This document shows, piece after piece, positions 1 to 7,264 of a stretch of DNA of 14,291 nt; the stretch's first letter is position 1; every line of letters starts with the position of its first letter. Source of the DNA: Anaerolineales bacterium UBA6668 (GTDB lineage: Bacteria > Chloroflexota > Anaerolineae > Anaerolineales > UBA6668); assembly GCA_002455215.1 (NCBI GenBank), contig DKKK01000222.1, forward strand, positions 761 through 15,051, read 5' to 3'. The notes under the pieces were generated by a model that saw only the letters and a list, made by a program, of their open reading frames with translations, did not search any database and was not told where the DNA came from. The position numbers and the translations under genes were made by a program.

Positions 1-2
1 GG

Positions 3-458
3 CCGCCAGGCACGCTTGAAGTATGGGCAAATTGGGAAAAAATAGTGGGTCCGCCTCTGGGCACACCCCAAATTAGAAAGGTACTCGCAAATCCTACTCA
101 AACCATTGCAGTGGGAAAAGATGTTACAGTTACGCTACCCATGGGTGCTATTCGAGACGGAGAAACTGGCACGTATAAACTAGTCATTGATATGTTTGTT
201 AAAGATAACATGCCCAGCACTCACCCATTTTACAGTTTGCGCAACATGACATTCTCGCACGTCAGCAATTATTGGCCAGCCTATCGTCACCATCAAATCT
301 TTATTTGCCAGCCGGCCAATTGCAAAGTTAATTCAGTTCACCTATCCAATGTGGAGCTACGAACAGAGACGGTTGAAATCAAGTGGCTGTGGCTCATTCT
401 GCTCATACCAGCCATCACGATACCTTACTTAAAGAGACGGTTATTATCTAAACAATGA
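3..458 (+). CDS. C-terminal part of a membrane-anchored protein, function unknown (5' end outside window)
   Basis: The frame is open from the left edge, so this is the tail of a longer gene and the GTG at 45 need not be the start. About 152 residues are visible. Most look like an extracytoplasmic beta-rich domain, with alternating hydrophobic residues, a [10 protein letters not shown] strand and two cysteines. It ends in one strongly hydrophobic segment ([16 protein letters not shown]) and a basic tail (KRRLLSKQ), which suggests a C-terminal anchor with the tail in the cytoplasm. The stop codon overlaps the gatB start in an ATGA arrangement, so the two are probably co-transcribed and translationally coupled. 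I do not recognise the family. A cell-surface protein or the outer domain of a membrane glycosyltransferase would both fit. The upstream sequence is needed to decide. Confidence 0.75.
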   Translation, partial: PPGTLEVWANWEKIVGPPLGTPQIRKVLANPTQTIAVGKDVTVTLPMGAIRDGETGTYKLVIDMFVKDNMPSTHPFYSLRNMTFSHVSNYWPAYRHHQIFICQPANCKVNSVHLSNVELRTETVEIKWLWLILLIPAITIPYLKRRLLSKQ

Positions 459-1954
459 AGCGCCAATACCAACCCGTAATCGGCTTAGAAGTCCATGCTG
501 AGCTAGAAACTGCATCTAAAATGTTTTGTGGCTGTGCCGTTGTGGATAGCACAATGGCAGAACCAAACCGCCATGTTTGTCCGGTCTGCTTGGGCATGCC
601 CGGCATGTTGCCCACCATTAACGCCAAAGCCATAGAGTACGGCACGCGCGTGGCACTGGCACTCAATTGTGAAGTACAACCCTTCAACGTCTTTGCCCGC
701 AAAAACTACTTTTACCCTGACCTGCCCAAAGGCTATCAAATTTCGCAATACGAATACCCGCTGGCATTACATGGCTGGCTGGATGTGGAGACGAGCGCGG
801 GCACACAACGGATACGCATTCGCCGGGTGCATTTGGAAGAAGATACTGGCAAACTGACACACGTAGATGGCGGATACGCTGGCGGATACGCTGGTGAAAA
901 CGCATCACTGGTAGATTTAAACCGCGCTGGTGTGCCTTTGCTCGAAATTGTCAGCGAGCCGGATATCCACTCAGTGGAAGTGTTAAAAGCCTTTGCCGAG
1001 CAGTTACACGCCATCTTGCGCTATCTCAAAGTGAATTCGGGCGATATGGAAAAAGGTGTCATTCGCTTTGAGTCCAATGTCTCAGTGCGCCCAATTGGGA
1101 GCGATGTGCTTAACCCACGCACTGAAATTAAGAATCTAAACTCGTTCCGGGCACTCACCCGTGGCACTGAGTATGAAATTGCGCGGCAGAGTGCTATTTA
1201 CGACCAGGCTGGCACGGTACGCCAACAAACGATGGGCTGGAATGAAATGCGCCAGCAAACCTTTGCCCAGCGAAGCAAAGAAAATGCCCATGACTACCGT
1301 TACTTCCCTGAGCCCGATTTACCCCCAGTGCAGATTGACCCGGCATGGGTGACAGAAATTCGCGCCCAATTGCCAGAGCTTCCCGCCGTCAAGCAGGACC
1401 GTTACCAACAGTTGGGGCTTTCGGCTTACGATGCGGGGGTGTTGGTGGCAGAGCCTGAAACCGCGCACTATTTTGACCAAGCGTTGTCTGCCCTGGCTTC
1501 CACCCGCGTTTCGGCAAAGTCGGTGGCAAATTGGCTGACCGGGCAGGTGTTTGCCCTGCTGAATGCCAGCGGTCAGAACCTTGCCAACTTGAAAGTGACC
1601 CCGGCGCAACTGGTGGAGCTGATTGGCTTGGTAGAAGGGGGTACAATCAACATCAATAGCGGGCGCGATGTGCTAAAGAAAATGTTTGAAACTGGCGAAT
1701 CTGCCCAAGCCATTGTGGCACGCGATGGCTTGGCACAGGTGAGCGACAGCAGTTTGATTGCACGCACGATTGACCAGCTAATCGCCGACAATCCCAATGA
1801 ACTGCAAAATTATTTGGCAGGTAAGGAATCACTGGCACAATGGTTTTTTGGGCAGGTGATGAAGCAACTGAAGGGGCAAGCCAATCCCCAAGTGATTAAG
1901 GCGGAATTAACTGCGGCGCTGGAATTGCGCAAAAAACACGCGCAAGATTCGTAA
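455..1954 (+). CDS. gatB: Aspartyl/glutamyl-tRNA(Asn/Gln) amidotransferase subunit B
   Basis: GatB is the tRNA-binding and kinase subunit of the GatCAB amidotransferase, which converts misacylated Glu-tRNA(Gln) and/or Asp-tRNA(Asn) to the correct aminoacyl-tRNA in the cytoplasm. The 499 residues carry the family's hallmarks in order: GLEVHAEL near the N-terminus, a zinc-site-like set of cysteines (C25, C27, C42, C45), [18 protein letters not shown] at 86-103, HLEEDTGK at 126-133, [17 protein letters not shown] at 154-170, then [11 protein letters not shown] and [13 protein letters not shown]. The C-terminal part is the helical YqeY-like tail domain, including [12 protein letters not shown]. 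It is a little longer than the usual 475-480 residues, partly from a loop expanded by a GGYA duplication at 139-146. The ATG overlaps the stop of the preceding gene and has no clear Shine-Dalgarno sequence, so translational coupling is likely. gatA and gatC are not in the window. Confidence 0.97.
   Translation: MKRQYQPVIGLEVHAELETASKMFCGCAVVDSTMAEPNRHVCPVCLGMPGMLPTINAKAIEYGTRVALALNCEVQPFNVFARKNYFYPDLPKGYQISQYEYPLALHGWLDVETSAGTQRIRIRRVHLEEDTGKLTHVDGGYAGGYAGENASLVDLNRAGVPLLEIVSEPDIHSVEVLKAFAEQLHAILRYLKVNSGDMEKGVIRFESNVSVRPIGSDVLNPRTEIKNLNSFRALTRGTEYEIARQSAIYDQAGTVRQQTMGWNEMRQQTFAQRSKENAHDYRYFPEPDLPPVQIDPAWVTEIRAQLPELPAVKQDRYQQLGLSAYDAGVLVAEPETAHYFDQALSALASTRVSAKSVANWLTGQVFALLNASGQNLANLKVTPAQLVELIGLVEGGTININSGRDVLKKMFETGESAQAIVARDGLAQVSDSSLIARTIDQLIADNPNELQNYLAGKESLAQWFFGQVMKQLKGQANPQVIKAELTAALELRKKHAQDS
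869..892 (+). repeat. Two tandem 12-base units inside gatB
   Basis: The unit ggcggatacgct occurs twice head to tail and in frame, encoding GGYA-GGYA (residues 139-146). It sits in the loop between the HLEEDTGK and DLNRAG motifs, a place where GatB proteins vary, so it is probably a tolerated recent slippage duplication. Confidence 0.9.
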
Positions 1955-1968
1955 AATTGGTTTATACT

Positions 1969-1973
1969 GGAGG
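1969..1973 (+). promoter_or_regulatory. Ribosome binding site fixing the start at 1978
   Basis: GGAGG lies 4 bases before the ATG at 1978. An in-frame TTG at 1957 would extend the protein by seven residues, but it has no such signal and lies upstream of this site, so ATG 1978 is preferred. Confidence 0.8.
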
Positions 1974-1977
1974 TTAT

Positions 1978-2976
1978 ATGAACAATCCTGAATCTACTGA
2001 TAACGGCGAAATTTTTTCCGACATCTTGCGGAGAATTGACAACCATGAAAATCGTGGCACCCGCGTGGGTAGCAGTCGTGGGGGAAATTTGCCCCCAGTC
2101 AACGAGACTCCCGGTGGGCTGTTGCCTGTGCCCATTGAAGAAGAGCCTGTGCCTGCCGAACCCGCATCTGCCGAAGATGTGCCAATAGGCACGCCGACAA
2201 CTGACGCGTCAGACGCTGACGCATCAGACGCTGACACATCAGACGCTGACGCACCCGATGCGGAAACAGCCGCCATGCCCATTGCTACCGAACCAAGCCC
2301 TACCACCCCCATCTCCTACGAGGAAAAGCCTACCATGAGCAATTATCGTTCCGAAGAATCTGAACCTAAGAAAAATCGTTTTTGGGAATCCTTTAAGACC
2401 TTTGCCATCATTTTCTCGTTCTTAATCAATATCTTGCTGTTACTGCTGGTGGTGTGGTTTGCCACGCAATATGCCAAATTGCAACAAACGCAGGTACAAC
2501 CGCTAATTGGTGGGCTTTATAAAGGCTTTAATGACCTAAATGCGGCAGTGATTGAAGCGCAAATTCCAGTTAATCAGGAATTGCCGATATCCTTCAATGT
2601 ACCCGTGCGCCAAAATACCACAGTTGTCTTGGTTGCGCCGGTCAAGCTAGAAAACGTACCTGCCATCATGGATTTGGGTGCGGCAGGTACTATCAATGGG
2701 CGTGTCACGCTTTCATTGCCACAAGGGATGCAATTGCCAGTCGCTATGGATATGAATATCCCCGTGCAAGACAGTGTCCCCGTAAATTTGATGGTGGATG
2801 TGAAAATTCCAGTTAACCAAACGCAACTCAATCAACCATTTGAAGAATTAAAATCTCTGGTGGAAACTTATGACGACAATCTGAGCGCTTTGCCCGGCTA
2901 TACCCCGGTCGTCCCTGATACTGATGCCGAAGAGTACACGCCCGGTGGCAATGCGGTGGCAACTCCCAGCCAGTAG
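1978..2976 (+). CDS. Single-span membrane protein with acidic repeat N-terminus and Pro/Val-rich outer domain, function unknown
   Basis: 332 residues from the ATG with a good Shine-Dalgarno sequence. Residues 1-130 are polar, acidic and Pro-rich and hold three ASDAD-type pentapeptides (77-91). A KKNR stretch precedes one transmembrane helix at about 142-163 (rich in Ile, Phe and Leu). Positive residues before it and none just after suggest that the N-terminus is cytoplasmic. The outer part (about 164-332) has recurring short strands built on I/V-P-V: IPVNQELPISFNVPV (196-210), IPVQDSVPVNLMVDV (261-275) and IPVNQTQL (277-284). The tail is acidic and Pro-rich. No catalytic motif is visible and I do not recognise a named family. 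It follows gatB by 23 bases and precedes a strong terminator, so it is the last gene of that transcript. A role in membrane organisation or scaffolding is only a guess. Confidence 0.85.
   Translation: MNNPESTDNGEIFSDILRRIDNHENRGTRVGSSRGGNLPPVNETPGGLLPVPIEEEPVPAEPASAEDVPIGTPTTDASDADASDADTSDADAPDAETAAMPIATEPSPTTPISYEEKPTMSNYRSEESEPKKNRFWESFKTFAIIFSFLINILLLLLVVWFATQYAKLQQTQVQPLIGGLYKGFNDLNAAVIEAQIPVNQELPISFNVPVRQNTTVVLVAPVKLENVPAIMDLGAAGTINGRVTLSLPQGMQLPVAMDMNIPVQDSVPVNLMVDVKIPVNQTQLNQPFEELKSLVETYDDNLSALPGYTPVVPDTDAEEYTPGGNAVATPSQ
2206..2250 (+). repeat. Three tandem 15-base coding repeats (ASDAD)
   Basis: Units at 2206-2220, 2221-2235 and 2236-2250 differ only in the first three bases (gcg, gca, aca) and share tcagacgctgac. 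A decayed fourth unit follows. They encode ASDAD, ASDAD and TSDAD in the acidic cytoplasmic region. Near-identity at the DNA level points to recent slippage expansion. Confidence 0.9.
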
Positions 2977-3000
2977 ATTTGTGCAGTGCCAATGTGTGAA

Positions 3001-3029
3001 GGGCAGTCCGAGATGGACTGCCCTTTTTT
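3001..3029 (+). terminator. Intrinsic terminator ending the gatB transcript
   Basis: A perfect 9-base-pair GC-rich stem (GGGCAGTCC at 3001-3009, GGACTGCCC at 3015-3023) with a 5-base loop is followed directly by six T. It lies 24 bases after the plus-strand stop and 3 bases beyond the stop of the convergent glycerate kinase gene. On the minus strand the hairpin is not followed by a T run, so it should act mainly on the plus strand. Confidence 0.93.
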
Positions 3030-3032
3030 ATT

Positions 3033-4355
3033 TTAATCGCCCAATATCACCAGTACCAGGTCGTTCACATTTGTACCGGTGGGACCGCTGTGAATCAGCC
3101 CGCCCACTGCCTGCCAAAACGGGTAGGCGTTATTTTCCGCCAAGTGTTCCTGTGCCGAAAGCCCGAGGCTTTGCCCAATCTGCACACTATCCGCAGTCGC
3201 AATGGCTCCGGCGGCATCGGTTGGACCGTCTCCACCATCGGTGGCAAAGGCGATGACGCGCAGGGTGTTGAGCGCCGGATTCTGCACACGCTGAGCAGAC
3301 ATCTGCAGGGCGGCGGCAAGGGCAAGCTCTTGGTTGCGCCCGCCCAGCCCGTTACCGCGCACGGTGACAGTTGTCTCGCCGCTATATAGCCAACAGGTGG
3401 GCGCAGATGGCAACGCCAGAGCCAGCCCCGCTTGCACCAGCCGCACCCCAACAGCGCGGGCTTCTCCCACCAGTGGCTGAGGCACATCCCGAACCAGATA
3501 GCCCAACTCGCGGGCTTTTTCCCCAGCCGCCCAGCGTGCTTGCACACCATCCCCCACAATCTGGGTATAGACATTTTGTAATGCCGAATTTCCGGGCTTG
3601 AGCGTTTCAGGGATGTGTCCGTCACAGCCCGCTTGCAGGTGGGCTTGCACGGCAGGCGGGAGCAATTGCCAACACTGCCCAGCCCACAAGGCTTGTTTGG
3701 CGCTGGCAAATGTGCTGGCGTCAGCGACTAGTGGACCGCTGGCAATCACGTCTAAGGCATTGCCCACCACATCGGAAAGGGTCAGGCAAAGGGTGCGAGC
3801 CGGGAAGAGTCTTGCCGCCAATTGCCCACCCGCCAGCCGAGACAGGTGTTTGCGCACGGCGTTGACTTCGGTGATTGCCAAGCCACTTTTAAGCAAAATT
3901 TGTTGGGTGGTTTGCATATCGGCAAGCGCTATGCCGCTGGGGGGAGCGCTCAGTAATGCCGAACCGCCGCCACTCAGCAGGAATATGACCAAATCTTGGG
4001 CGGTGCAGGTATCTGCGAGCGCGAGCAGGTGGTTGGCGGCATATTGGGAACGGGAATCCGGAATGGGGTGGGCGGCAGTGGCTTGGGAAATGTGGCGGAG
4101 TGGGCGGGTATGCCCATCTTTGGTGACGATGAAGCCCTGCAATGGCAGGTCTGGCAATAATTGCTCGATGGCTTGTGCCATTGCCGGGCTGGCTTTGCCC
4201 GCGCCAAGCACAACCACCCGCCGATAGGCTTTCAGGTTGTAGCGTTCTTCCCCTGCCAGCAACCAATTGCCATCCCGCTGTACGTGGCGCAAAACCGCTT
4301 GCGTGGGATGAACTGCCCGAAGCGCCGCCTGTAAAATCGGGTGGAGCGTTGCCAA
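3033..4355 (-). CDS. Glycerate 2-kinase (DUF4147/MOFRL family)
   Basis: This cytoplasmic enzyme family phosphorylates D-glycerate to 2-phosphoglycerate with ATP, feeding lower glycolysis or serine/glyoxylate-derived carbon. Using the TTG at 4355 gives 440 residues. Motifs in order: GAGKASPAM (51-59, with the conserved Lys), VTKDGH, HPIPD, LLSGGGSALL (126-135), ITEVNAVRKHLS with AGGQLA (161-179), LSDVVGNALDVIASGP (193-208), GLGGRNQELALAAAL (336-350), TDGGDGPTDAAGA (372-384) and SGPTGTNVNDL near the C-terminus. The last three belong to the MOFRL domain. Start choice: the frame is open to an ATG at 4469, but that would overlap the permease gene by 103 bases and add 38 residues that read as out-of-frame permease sequence. 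TTG 4355 leaves a 12-base gap and fits the family's length. It is the last gene of the ABC exporter operon. Start moderately certain, identity high. Confidence 0.93.
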   Translation of the reverse strand: MATLHPILQAALRAVHPTQAVLRHVQRDGNWLLAGEERYNLKAYRRVVVLGAGKASPAMAQAIEQLLPDLPLQGFIVTKDGHTRPLRHISQATAAHPIPDSRSQYAANHLLALADTCTAQDLVIFLLSGGGSALLSAPPSGIALADMQTTQQILLKSGLAITEVNAVRKHLSRLAGGQLAARLFPARTLCLTLSDVVGNALDVIASGPLVADASTFASAKQALWAGQCWQLLPPAVQAHLQAGCDGHIPETLKPGNSALQNVYTQIVGDGVQARWAAGEKARELGYLVRDVPQPLVGEARAVGVRLVQAGLALALPSAPTCWLYSGETTVTVRGNGLGGRNQELALAAALQMSAQRVQNPALNTLRVIAFATDGGDGPTDAAGAIATADSVQIGQSLGLSAQEHLAENNAYPFWQAVGGLIHSGPTGTNVNDLVLVILGD

Positions 4356-4366
4356 TGGCGTGGCGT

Positions 4367-5179
4367 TTATCCCCCTACTGCCGAGTAACGCCGAATGGCT
4401 GTGTTCCAAGTGAGACGTACCGCCAGCAAGCCCAGCAAAATCCAGAGCAATTGCATACCCAAACCCCACAATAGGTATTGGGGTGTAATCGGCTTGACCA
4501 AAATCTCAATGGGGAATTGAAACGCCCACTGAAACGGCAAATAGATGGCAACTGTTTGCACCCACGGCGGAAAAAGCGACAAAGGCACGAGCCGCCCGGA
4601 AAAGAGCAGTTCTATCATAAAATACATTTCGAAGATCGCCCCAACTCGCGTGGTCCAAAAGGTGATCAGCCCCAGCGCCCACATCCACATGGTACGAATC
4701 AGAAAAGCGCCCCAAATGGTGATGAAAAAACCAAGCACCTGCCACCAACTCAGATAAAATTCGGGCTTAAATGCCCAGGTGAGTACTGCCGCAATGGGTA
4801 GCCACATGATGATGGTGGGTATCTTCATGCCCATGAAGTAGGCGACATCTTCATGCAACGGGTGGAACGGGCGAGTGAGCATACCATTGAGCGCACCTTG
4901 CCGGATACGCCACTCCCAGCCGTAGGGCGTGAAGGTGATGTTCATGCTCCGTACCAGTGTCCAAATGATGTAGTATGCGGCAAACTGGGCGGCAGTATAG
5001 CCCCCCACTGCCGAACCCCGCGCATTGGCGATGGTTGTCCACACCACCAGATACACCACTGGCTCGGTAATCATGCCAATGGTATAAAAATAATGCGCTA
5101 CACGATACTGAAACTGGTTCAATATCGCCATTTGTGCCAAACTTTGGTAGATTTGCCAAAAACGCTTGAGTGGGTTCAT
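4367..5179 (-). CDS. ABC-2 type exporter permease
   Basis: A 270-residue polytopic inner-membrane protein with about six predicted transmembrane helices (roughly 29-50, 64-78, 116-136, 146-175, 183-215, 237-256). It resembles the uncharacterised ABC-2 permeases grouped as COG3694/COG4587 (DUF990-like). Recognisable family features are an N-terminal amphipathic stretch, GALNGMLTRPFHPL (95-108), and FSGRLVPLSLFPPWV with IYLPFQ (193-216). Its ATG overlaps the stop of the ATPase gene by 4 bases (ATGA) and has a clear AAGGAG 5 bases upstream, so the two proteins are certainly partners. Systems of this type usually encode two different permeases next to the ATPase. Only one is here, because the next gene is glycerate kinase. 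The transporter may therefore be a permease homodimer, or use a second subunit from elsewhere. Substrate unknown. Confidence 0.92.
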   Translation of the reverse strand: MNPLKRFWQIYQSLAQMAILNQFQYRVAHYFYTIGMITEPVVYLVVWTTIANARGSAVGGYTAAQFAAYYIIWTLVRSMNITFTPYGWEWRIRQGALNGMLTRPFHPLHEDVAYFMGMKIPTIIMWLPIAAVLTWAFKPEFYLSWWQVLGFFITIWGAFLIRTMWMWALGLITFWTTRVGAIFEMYFMIELLFSGRLVPLSLFPPWVQTVAIYLPFQWAFQFPIEILVKPITPQYLLWGLGMQLLWILLGLLAVRLTWNTAIRRYSAVGG

Positions 5180-6159
5180 GCGGACTCCTTGCCCTGTGCA
5201 AATACTTGGGCAATCACGTCTTCGATGGGCGGGTCTTCCATTGTCAGGTCAGCTACTTGTAGGTCGGTAAGCAGGCGTGCCGCAACCTTGGGGGCATCGC
5301 TTTTGGCTACGCGCAAGGTAAATTTATCATCCGCTTGGGCAATGACTTCGCCATAGCTGGCAAGGGATTGCCCAGCCGGCTGGCTGAGTGTCACCCCAAT
5401 GGTTTTGCTGGCAGAAAAGCGCGTCACTAACCCGCTCAAATCGCCATCATAGAGCAATTTGCCGTGATGAATGACAATCACCCGCTTGCACAAGGCTTCG
5501 ACATCCGCCATGTAGTGGCTGGTAAGCAAGATGGTTGCATCCGTGCGTTTGTTGTAATCCGCCACGAAGTCGCGCAAGCGGCGTTGCATGGTTACATCTA
5601 GCCCGATGGTCGGCTCATCCAAGAACAATACGCGTGGGCGATGGATCAACGCTCCGACAAATTCCATTTTCATGCGCTCGCCCAAAGATAGGTTGCGCAC
5701 CGGCTTTTTGACTAAGTCGCCCAACTCCATCAATTCGATAAGTTCTTTGATGGTTTTATCGTATTGTTCGGCAGGCACATCAAAGATGGCTTGATTGAGT
5801 TTGAACGAGTCGAGTGCGGGAATGTCCCAGTTAAGCTGGTTGCGATTGCCCATGACCAGGGCAATTTGCTTTAGGAAGGCGGGTTCGCGCTTGGAAGGCG
5901 TGTGTCCCAGCACTTGAACTGCGCCACTGGATGGGTGCAGTAGCCCGGACAACATTTTTAGCGTGGTGGTTTTACCCGCGCCGTTAGGTCCCAGAAAGCC
6001 AACCACTTCGCCAGATTTGATTTCAAAGGAAATTTGCTCAACGGCTTTGACTTCCTTATATTTGCGTTTAAACAAGCTGACCACAGATGCCTTTAAGCCT
6101 GCTTCGCGTTCAGGTACTCGGTACGTTTTGGAAAGTTGTTGGAGGGAAATAATCGTCAT
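5176..6159 (-). CDS. ABC exporter ATP-binding protein (COG4586-like)
   Basis: A 327-residue cytoplasmic ATPase that would drive the permease encoded downstream. Walker A GPNGAGKT is at 57-64, the Q-loop region MGNRNQLNWD at 103-112, the ABC signature LSLGERM at 157-163, Walker B VLFLDEP at 177-183 followed by the D-loop GLD, and the switch histidine in LLTSHYM at 211-217. The NRNQLNWD stretch and the extended N-terminal insertion (EAGLKASVVSLFKRKYKEV) are typical of the ATPases that pair with DUF990-like ABC-2 permeases. A C-terminal accessory domain follows residue 240. All catalytic motifs are intact. The ATG at 6159 begins the natural N-terminal strand (ISLQQLSKTYRV), but no Shine-Dalgarno sequence and no convincing promoter are seen upstream. 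Transported substrate unknown. Confidence 0.95.
   Translation of the reverse strand: MTIISLQQLSKTYRVPEREAGLKASVVSLFKRKYKEVKAVEQISFEIKSGEVVGFLGPNGAGKTTTLKMLSGLLHPSSGAVQVLGHTPSKREPAFLKQIALVMGNRNQLNWDIPALDSFKLNQAIFDVPAEQYDKTIKELIELMELGDLVKKPVRNLSLGERMKMEFVGALIHRPRVLFLDEPTIGLDVTMQRRLRDFVADYNKRTDATILLTSHYMADVEALCKRVIVIHHGKLLYDGDLSGLVTRFSASKTIGVTLSQPAGQSLASYGEVIAQADDKFTLRVAKSDAPKVAARLLTDLQVADLTMEDPPIEDVIAQVFAQGKESA
5185..5190 (-). promoter_or_regulatory. Shine-Dalgarno sequence of the permease gene
   Basis: AAGGAG on the minus strand lies 5 bases before the ATG at 5179, inside the 3' end of the ATPase gene. It confirms the permease start. Confidence 0.85.
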
Positions 6160-6198
6160 AAATTAAAATGGTTGTTCGGCACGCTTCAGGCTAGCAAA

Positions 6199-6294
6199 TA
6201 TATTCGACACGGGTTATCTTCAGCGTGTGTGCTGAAGTTTGAGCAGTGCTTTTTCTTACGGGGAAAAGTACAATTTCCATGCGTGTCGAATATA
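6199..6294. repeat. 96-base element bounded by a perfect 13-base inverted repeat, with internal hairpins
   Basis: tatattcgacacg (6199-6211) is matched exactly by its reverse complement at 6282-6294. The 70-base interior contains a perfect 7-base-pair hairpin (CTTCAGC 6218-6224, loop of 6, GCTGAAG 6231-6237) and a weaker stem (ctttttc against gggaaaag near 6249-6268, one G-T pair). ACACG at 6207-6211 could instead pair with CGTGT at 6224-6228, so alternative folds exist. It lies between the lipoprotein gene stop and the ATPase gene start. It may be a small non-autonomous mobile element (the ends begin with TA, so a TA target duplication is possible but cannot be distinguished from the palindrome), a structured RNA leader, or a terminator region. 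Structure seen, role unknown. Confidence 0.7.
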
Positions 6295-6370
6295 GAACGT
6301 GAACATCGGCAGGTAAATCTACTGAGCAAACTGGGGATACTCTGGGTGGAAATTTCGGGTAAATTCCCCG

Positions 6371-7069
6371 TTATTGCCCACTGCCTACATTTACCAAAAT
6401 CTGCGTTTCATAGCGCCCGGCAGAGAATTGAGTCAACCCATCTGAAAGGGGAGCATCCAGCAAAAAGGCGTAATTCAGAATATGTTGCCCCGCCGCCAAG
6501 CCATCAAAAGCGAACATCGTCACTTGGCACATAGAAGTACCGGTCAGTTTTTGAAAGTAGCGGTGTGCTTGAGTGGGCGACAAAGCCTGCCCATTCACTT
6601 GGTATTCAAAGCGCATACTGGACAAGTTCGTATTGAGCGTATTCTCGTCAATTGCACACCACCAGTTGTCCCAAATTAGCCCCGTACCACTAAGGGTCAC
6701 TTCATACTGCAAGGGCGCAGAGAGCTTGGGGTCTTCAAATTTCTTAATAAGGTCGGAAAGTACCCACGGATGCTCGGCACGCTGGTCATCCGCCACTATT
6801 TTTATCTGCTCCACTGCAATAAGAGTCGGCATAGGGAGTTTTCCCGGCTCCGCGGTTGTGGTGGCAGTTGGGATGGACGTGGCAGTCGGTTCTGCGTAGG
6901 TGGGCAAGGGAGTGGGGGGCTGAATTGGAATCGCCGTGTTGATTTGTACTTGAAAAGCAGGGGTTCGTGTGGGGAGCGGGTCTGGTTTGCGTAGACAGGC
7001 AGATAGACTCAGGCAAAGTAAGGCTAAGGCTAGGTAGGTTATCAGGTGGGTCTGGCGAAAATACAGCAT
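6371..7069 (-). CDS. Predicted lipoprotein, function unknown
   Basis: A 232-residue exported protein. A signal peptide with a hydrophobic core (about 9-22) ends in the lipobox LSAC with Cys25, so signal peptidase II processing and lipid anchoring on the outer face of the membrane are expected. Residues 29-78 form a Pro/Thr-rich linker. The remaining 150 or so residues look like one beta-rich folded domain with two cysteines, in WWCAID and TSMCQV, that could form a disulfide. It also has the phrase GLAAGQHILNYAFLLD, which reads like an immunoglobulin-type or bacterial adhesin-type beta fold (inference only). No enzyme motif is seen. It stands alone between two gaps of about 200 bases and is on the same strand as the ABC exporter operon that follows. 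Whether it is transcribed with that operon is unclear. Confidence 0.87.
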   Translation of the reverse strand: MLYFRQTHLITYLALALLCLSLSACLRKPDPLPTRTPAFQVQINTAIPIQPPTPLPTYAEPTATSIPTATTTAEPGKLPMPTLIAVEQIKIVADDQRAEHPWVLSDLIKKFEDPKLSAPLQYEVTLSGTGLIWDNWWCAIDENTLNTNLSSMRFEYQVNGQALSPTQAHRYFQKLTGTSMCQVTMFAFDGLAAGQHILNYAFLLDAPLSDGLTQFSAGRYETQILVNVGSGQ

Positions 7070-7215
7070 GGTTGATTGAGTTTAGAATCCATTCGGCACG
7101 GTTGAACGGTTGGCATTCTCATTAAGAAAAGGGAGAAATTCTTGGCTTGCCGACTATTGAATTCGCAATGAACTCATTCTATTTTACCGCAAGCGCCAAA
7201 TGCGGAGAAGGGGGG

Positions 7216-7228
7216 ATATTTTCGACAC
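7216..7228. repeat. Partial copy of the end of the 96-base element
   Basis: atattttcgacac matches 12 of 13 bases of 6198-6210, and cagcgtg, also found at 6221-6227, follows at 7236-7242. No inverted partner is visible nearby. The lipoprotein gene thus lies between sequences related to this end. Confidence 0.5.
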
Positions 7229-7264
7229 ACATCCACAGCGTGCTAAAATTGCTTGGTAGCTCGC

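Noticed and set aside
2206..2250. Possible CRISPR-like or regulatory tandem repeat
   Set aside because: Units are contiguous 15-mers with no spacers, in frame, and explained by a coding pentapeptide repeat.
1974..2312. 112-residue minus-strand open frame opposite the acidic repeat region
   Set aside because: Its low-complexity Ser/Ala/Asp repeats are the complement of the ASDAD coding repeats. There is no start signal or family likeness.
3598..4227. 209-residue plus-strand open frame opposite the glycerate kinase gene
   Set aside because: Composition is that of an antisense shadow (Ser, Arg, Ala, Cys, Trp rich), and the opposite strand encodes a complete conserved enzyme.
6333..6370. GGGGA/TCCCC pairing after the lipoprotein stop as a terminator
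   Set aside because: The stem is short with a long loop and no T run follows on the minus strand.
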